The notes under the pieces are model-generated. The model saw only the letters and a program-made list of their open reading frames with translations. It did no database searches and was not told the DNA's origin. Of a stretch of 61,450 nt of DNA, positions 61,179-61,450 are shown in pieces; position 1 is the stretch's first letter, and every line of letters starts with the position of its first letter. Origin of the DNA: Propylenella binzhouense (GTDB taxonomy: Bacteria > Pseudomonadota > Alphaproteobacteria > Rhizobiales > Afifellaceae); the NCBI RefSeq assembly GCF_009866965.1, contig NZ_SPKJ01000014.1, forward strand, positions 1 through 61,450, in the 5' to 3' direction. The translations under genes and the position numbers were made by a program.

Positions 61179-61450
61179 CAGATACGACGAGCAGAGGCGA
61201 CAAGACGATCCGGGTCGGGAGCGGCGGCCGCAAGACGATTTCGTTGAAGCGGGATACCGACACCGTCCGGCAGAGCTTCTCCGGCGGCCGCTCGAAATCG
61301 GTGCTGGTGGAGAAGAAGCGTCGCCGCGTCTCGGGCCCGGGCGATCGCCCCGAGGGCGCCGACGAGGCTCCGGTCGTCGCCGAGCGCCCGCGCGAGGCGC
61401 CGCGCCCGGCCCAGCCGGCGAGCACCGCACAGCCCCAGCAGCGGCCCCAG
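61175..61450 (+). CDS. infB: Translation initiation factor IF-2, N-terminus (3' end missing)
   Basis: The first 92 codons. The region after the start (about 10-55: KTISLKRDTDTVRQSFSGGRSKSVLVEKKRRR) is the conserved IF2-associated element of Alphaproteobacteria, followed by the Pro/Ala/Glu-rich linker. The GTPase domain is beyond the window. The position after nusA-ylxR confirms the call. Confidence 0.95.
   Translation, partial: MTDTTSRGDKTIRVGSGGRKTISLKRDTDTVRQSFSGGRSKSVLVEKKRRRVSGPGDRPEGADEAPVVAERPREAPRPAQPASTAQPQQRPQ

Overview
This window is GC-rich (roughly 69-70% G+C by eye) chromosomal DNA. It looks like an alphaproteobacterium, most plausibly of the Hyphomicrobiales/Rhizobiales. The clues are the backbone gene orders: PBP activator-rsmI-yraN-gshB; hrcA-grpE divergent from rph-rdgB-hemW; miaB-phoH-ybeY-corC-lnt-xre-metK-trmB; and rimP-nusA-ylxR-infB. 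DUF1236, DUF2244 and DUF2848 proteins and the dispersed 'GLDPGI/MPGSSPGM' repeat point the same way. Genus and species cannot be read from the sequence. No rRNA, tRNA, CRISPR array, insertion sequence or prophage was recognised.

Region by region. 1-6.2 kb is the cell envelope and a sensor module: the end of a DegP/HtrA protease, an extensin-like zinc-peptidase-fold protein, and a PepSY protein/response regulator/histidine kinase operon divergent from a small secreted protein plus cytochrome b561. 6.2-14 kb holds an SH3/DUF1236 protein, a cupin resembling manganese hydroxynitrile lyases, and a GntR regulator next to a branched-chain-amino-acid-type (Liv) ABC transporter operon that is divergent from a DUF2848 gene. 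14-19 kb has an orphan membrane protein in lower-GC DNA, a class A penicillin-binding protein and an MFS transporter.

19-30 kb is a nucleobase-degradation island for the reductive pyrimidine pathway. It carries preT and preA (dihydropyrimidine dehydrogenase), hydA (dihydropyrimidinase), an N-carbamoyl-beta-alanine amidohydrolase and an omega-transaminase, under a RutR-like TetR repressor whose apparent operator (24566-24581) is still visible. An orphan ABC ATPase, a cupin and a methyltransferase translationally coupled to preT also lie here. AMP nucleosidase and GMP reductase follow at 31.7-34.2 kb, after one intervening gene.

That intervening gene (30230-31714) is the most unusual object in the window. 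It encodes a matrixin-type zinc metalloprotease domain fused to about 311 residues of almost pure Trp/Tyr/Gly repeat, with a tryptophan nearly every fourth residue. I know of no described domain of this kind. A 32-residue membrane miniprotein is encoded just upstream.

34-61 kb is mostly conserved housekeeping: a dihaem cytochrome c, heat-shock genes, RNase PH, XTP pyrophosphatase, HemW, a lipoprotein PBP activator, RsmI, YraN, GshB, endonuclease III, an Ada-like protein, NfuA-type Fe-S protein, TsaB, RimI, PlsC, MiaB, PhoH, YbeY, CorC, Lnt, an XRE regulator, MetK, TrmB, RimP, NusA, YlxR and the start of InfB. Readable control signals here include spacer-embedded inverted repeats in the xre and metK promoters and a promoter plus attenuator-like leader in front of rimP.
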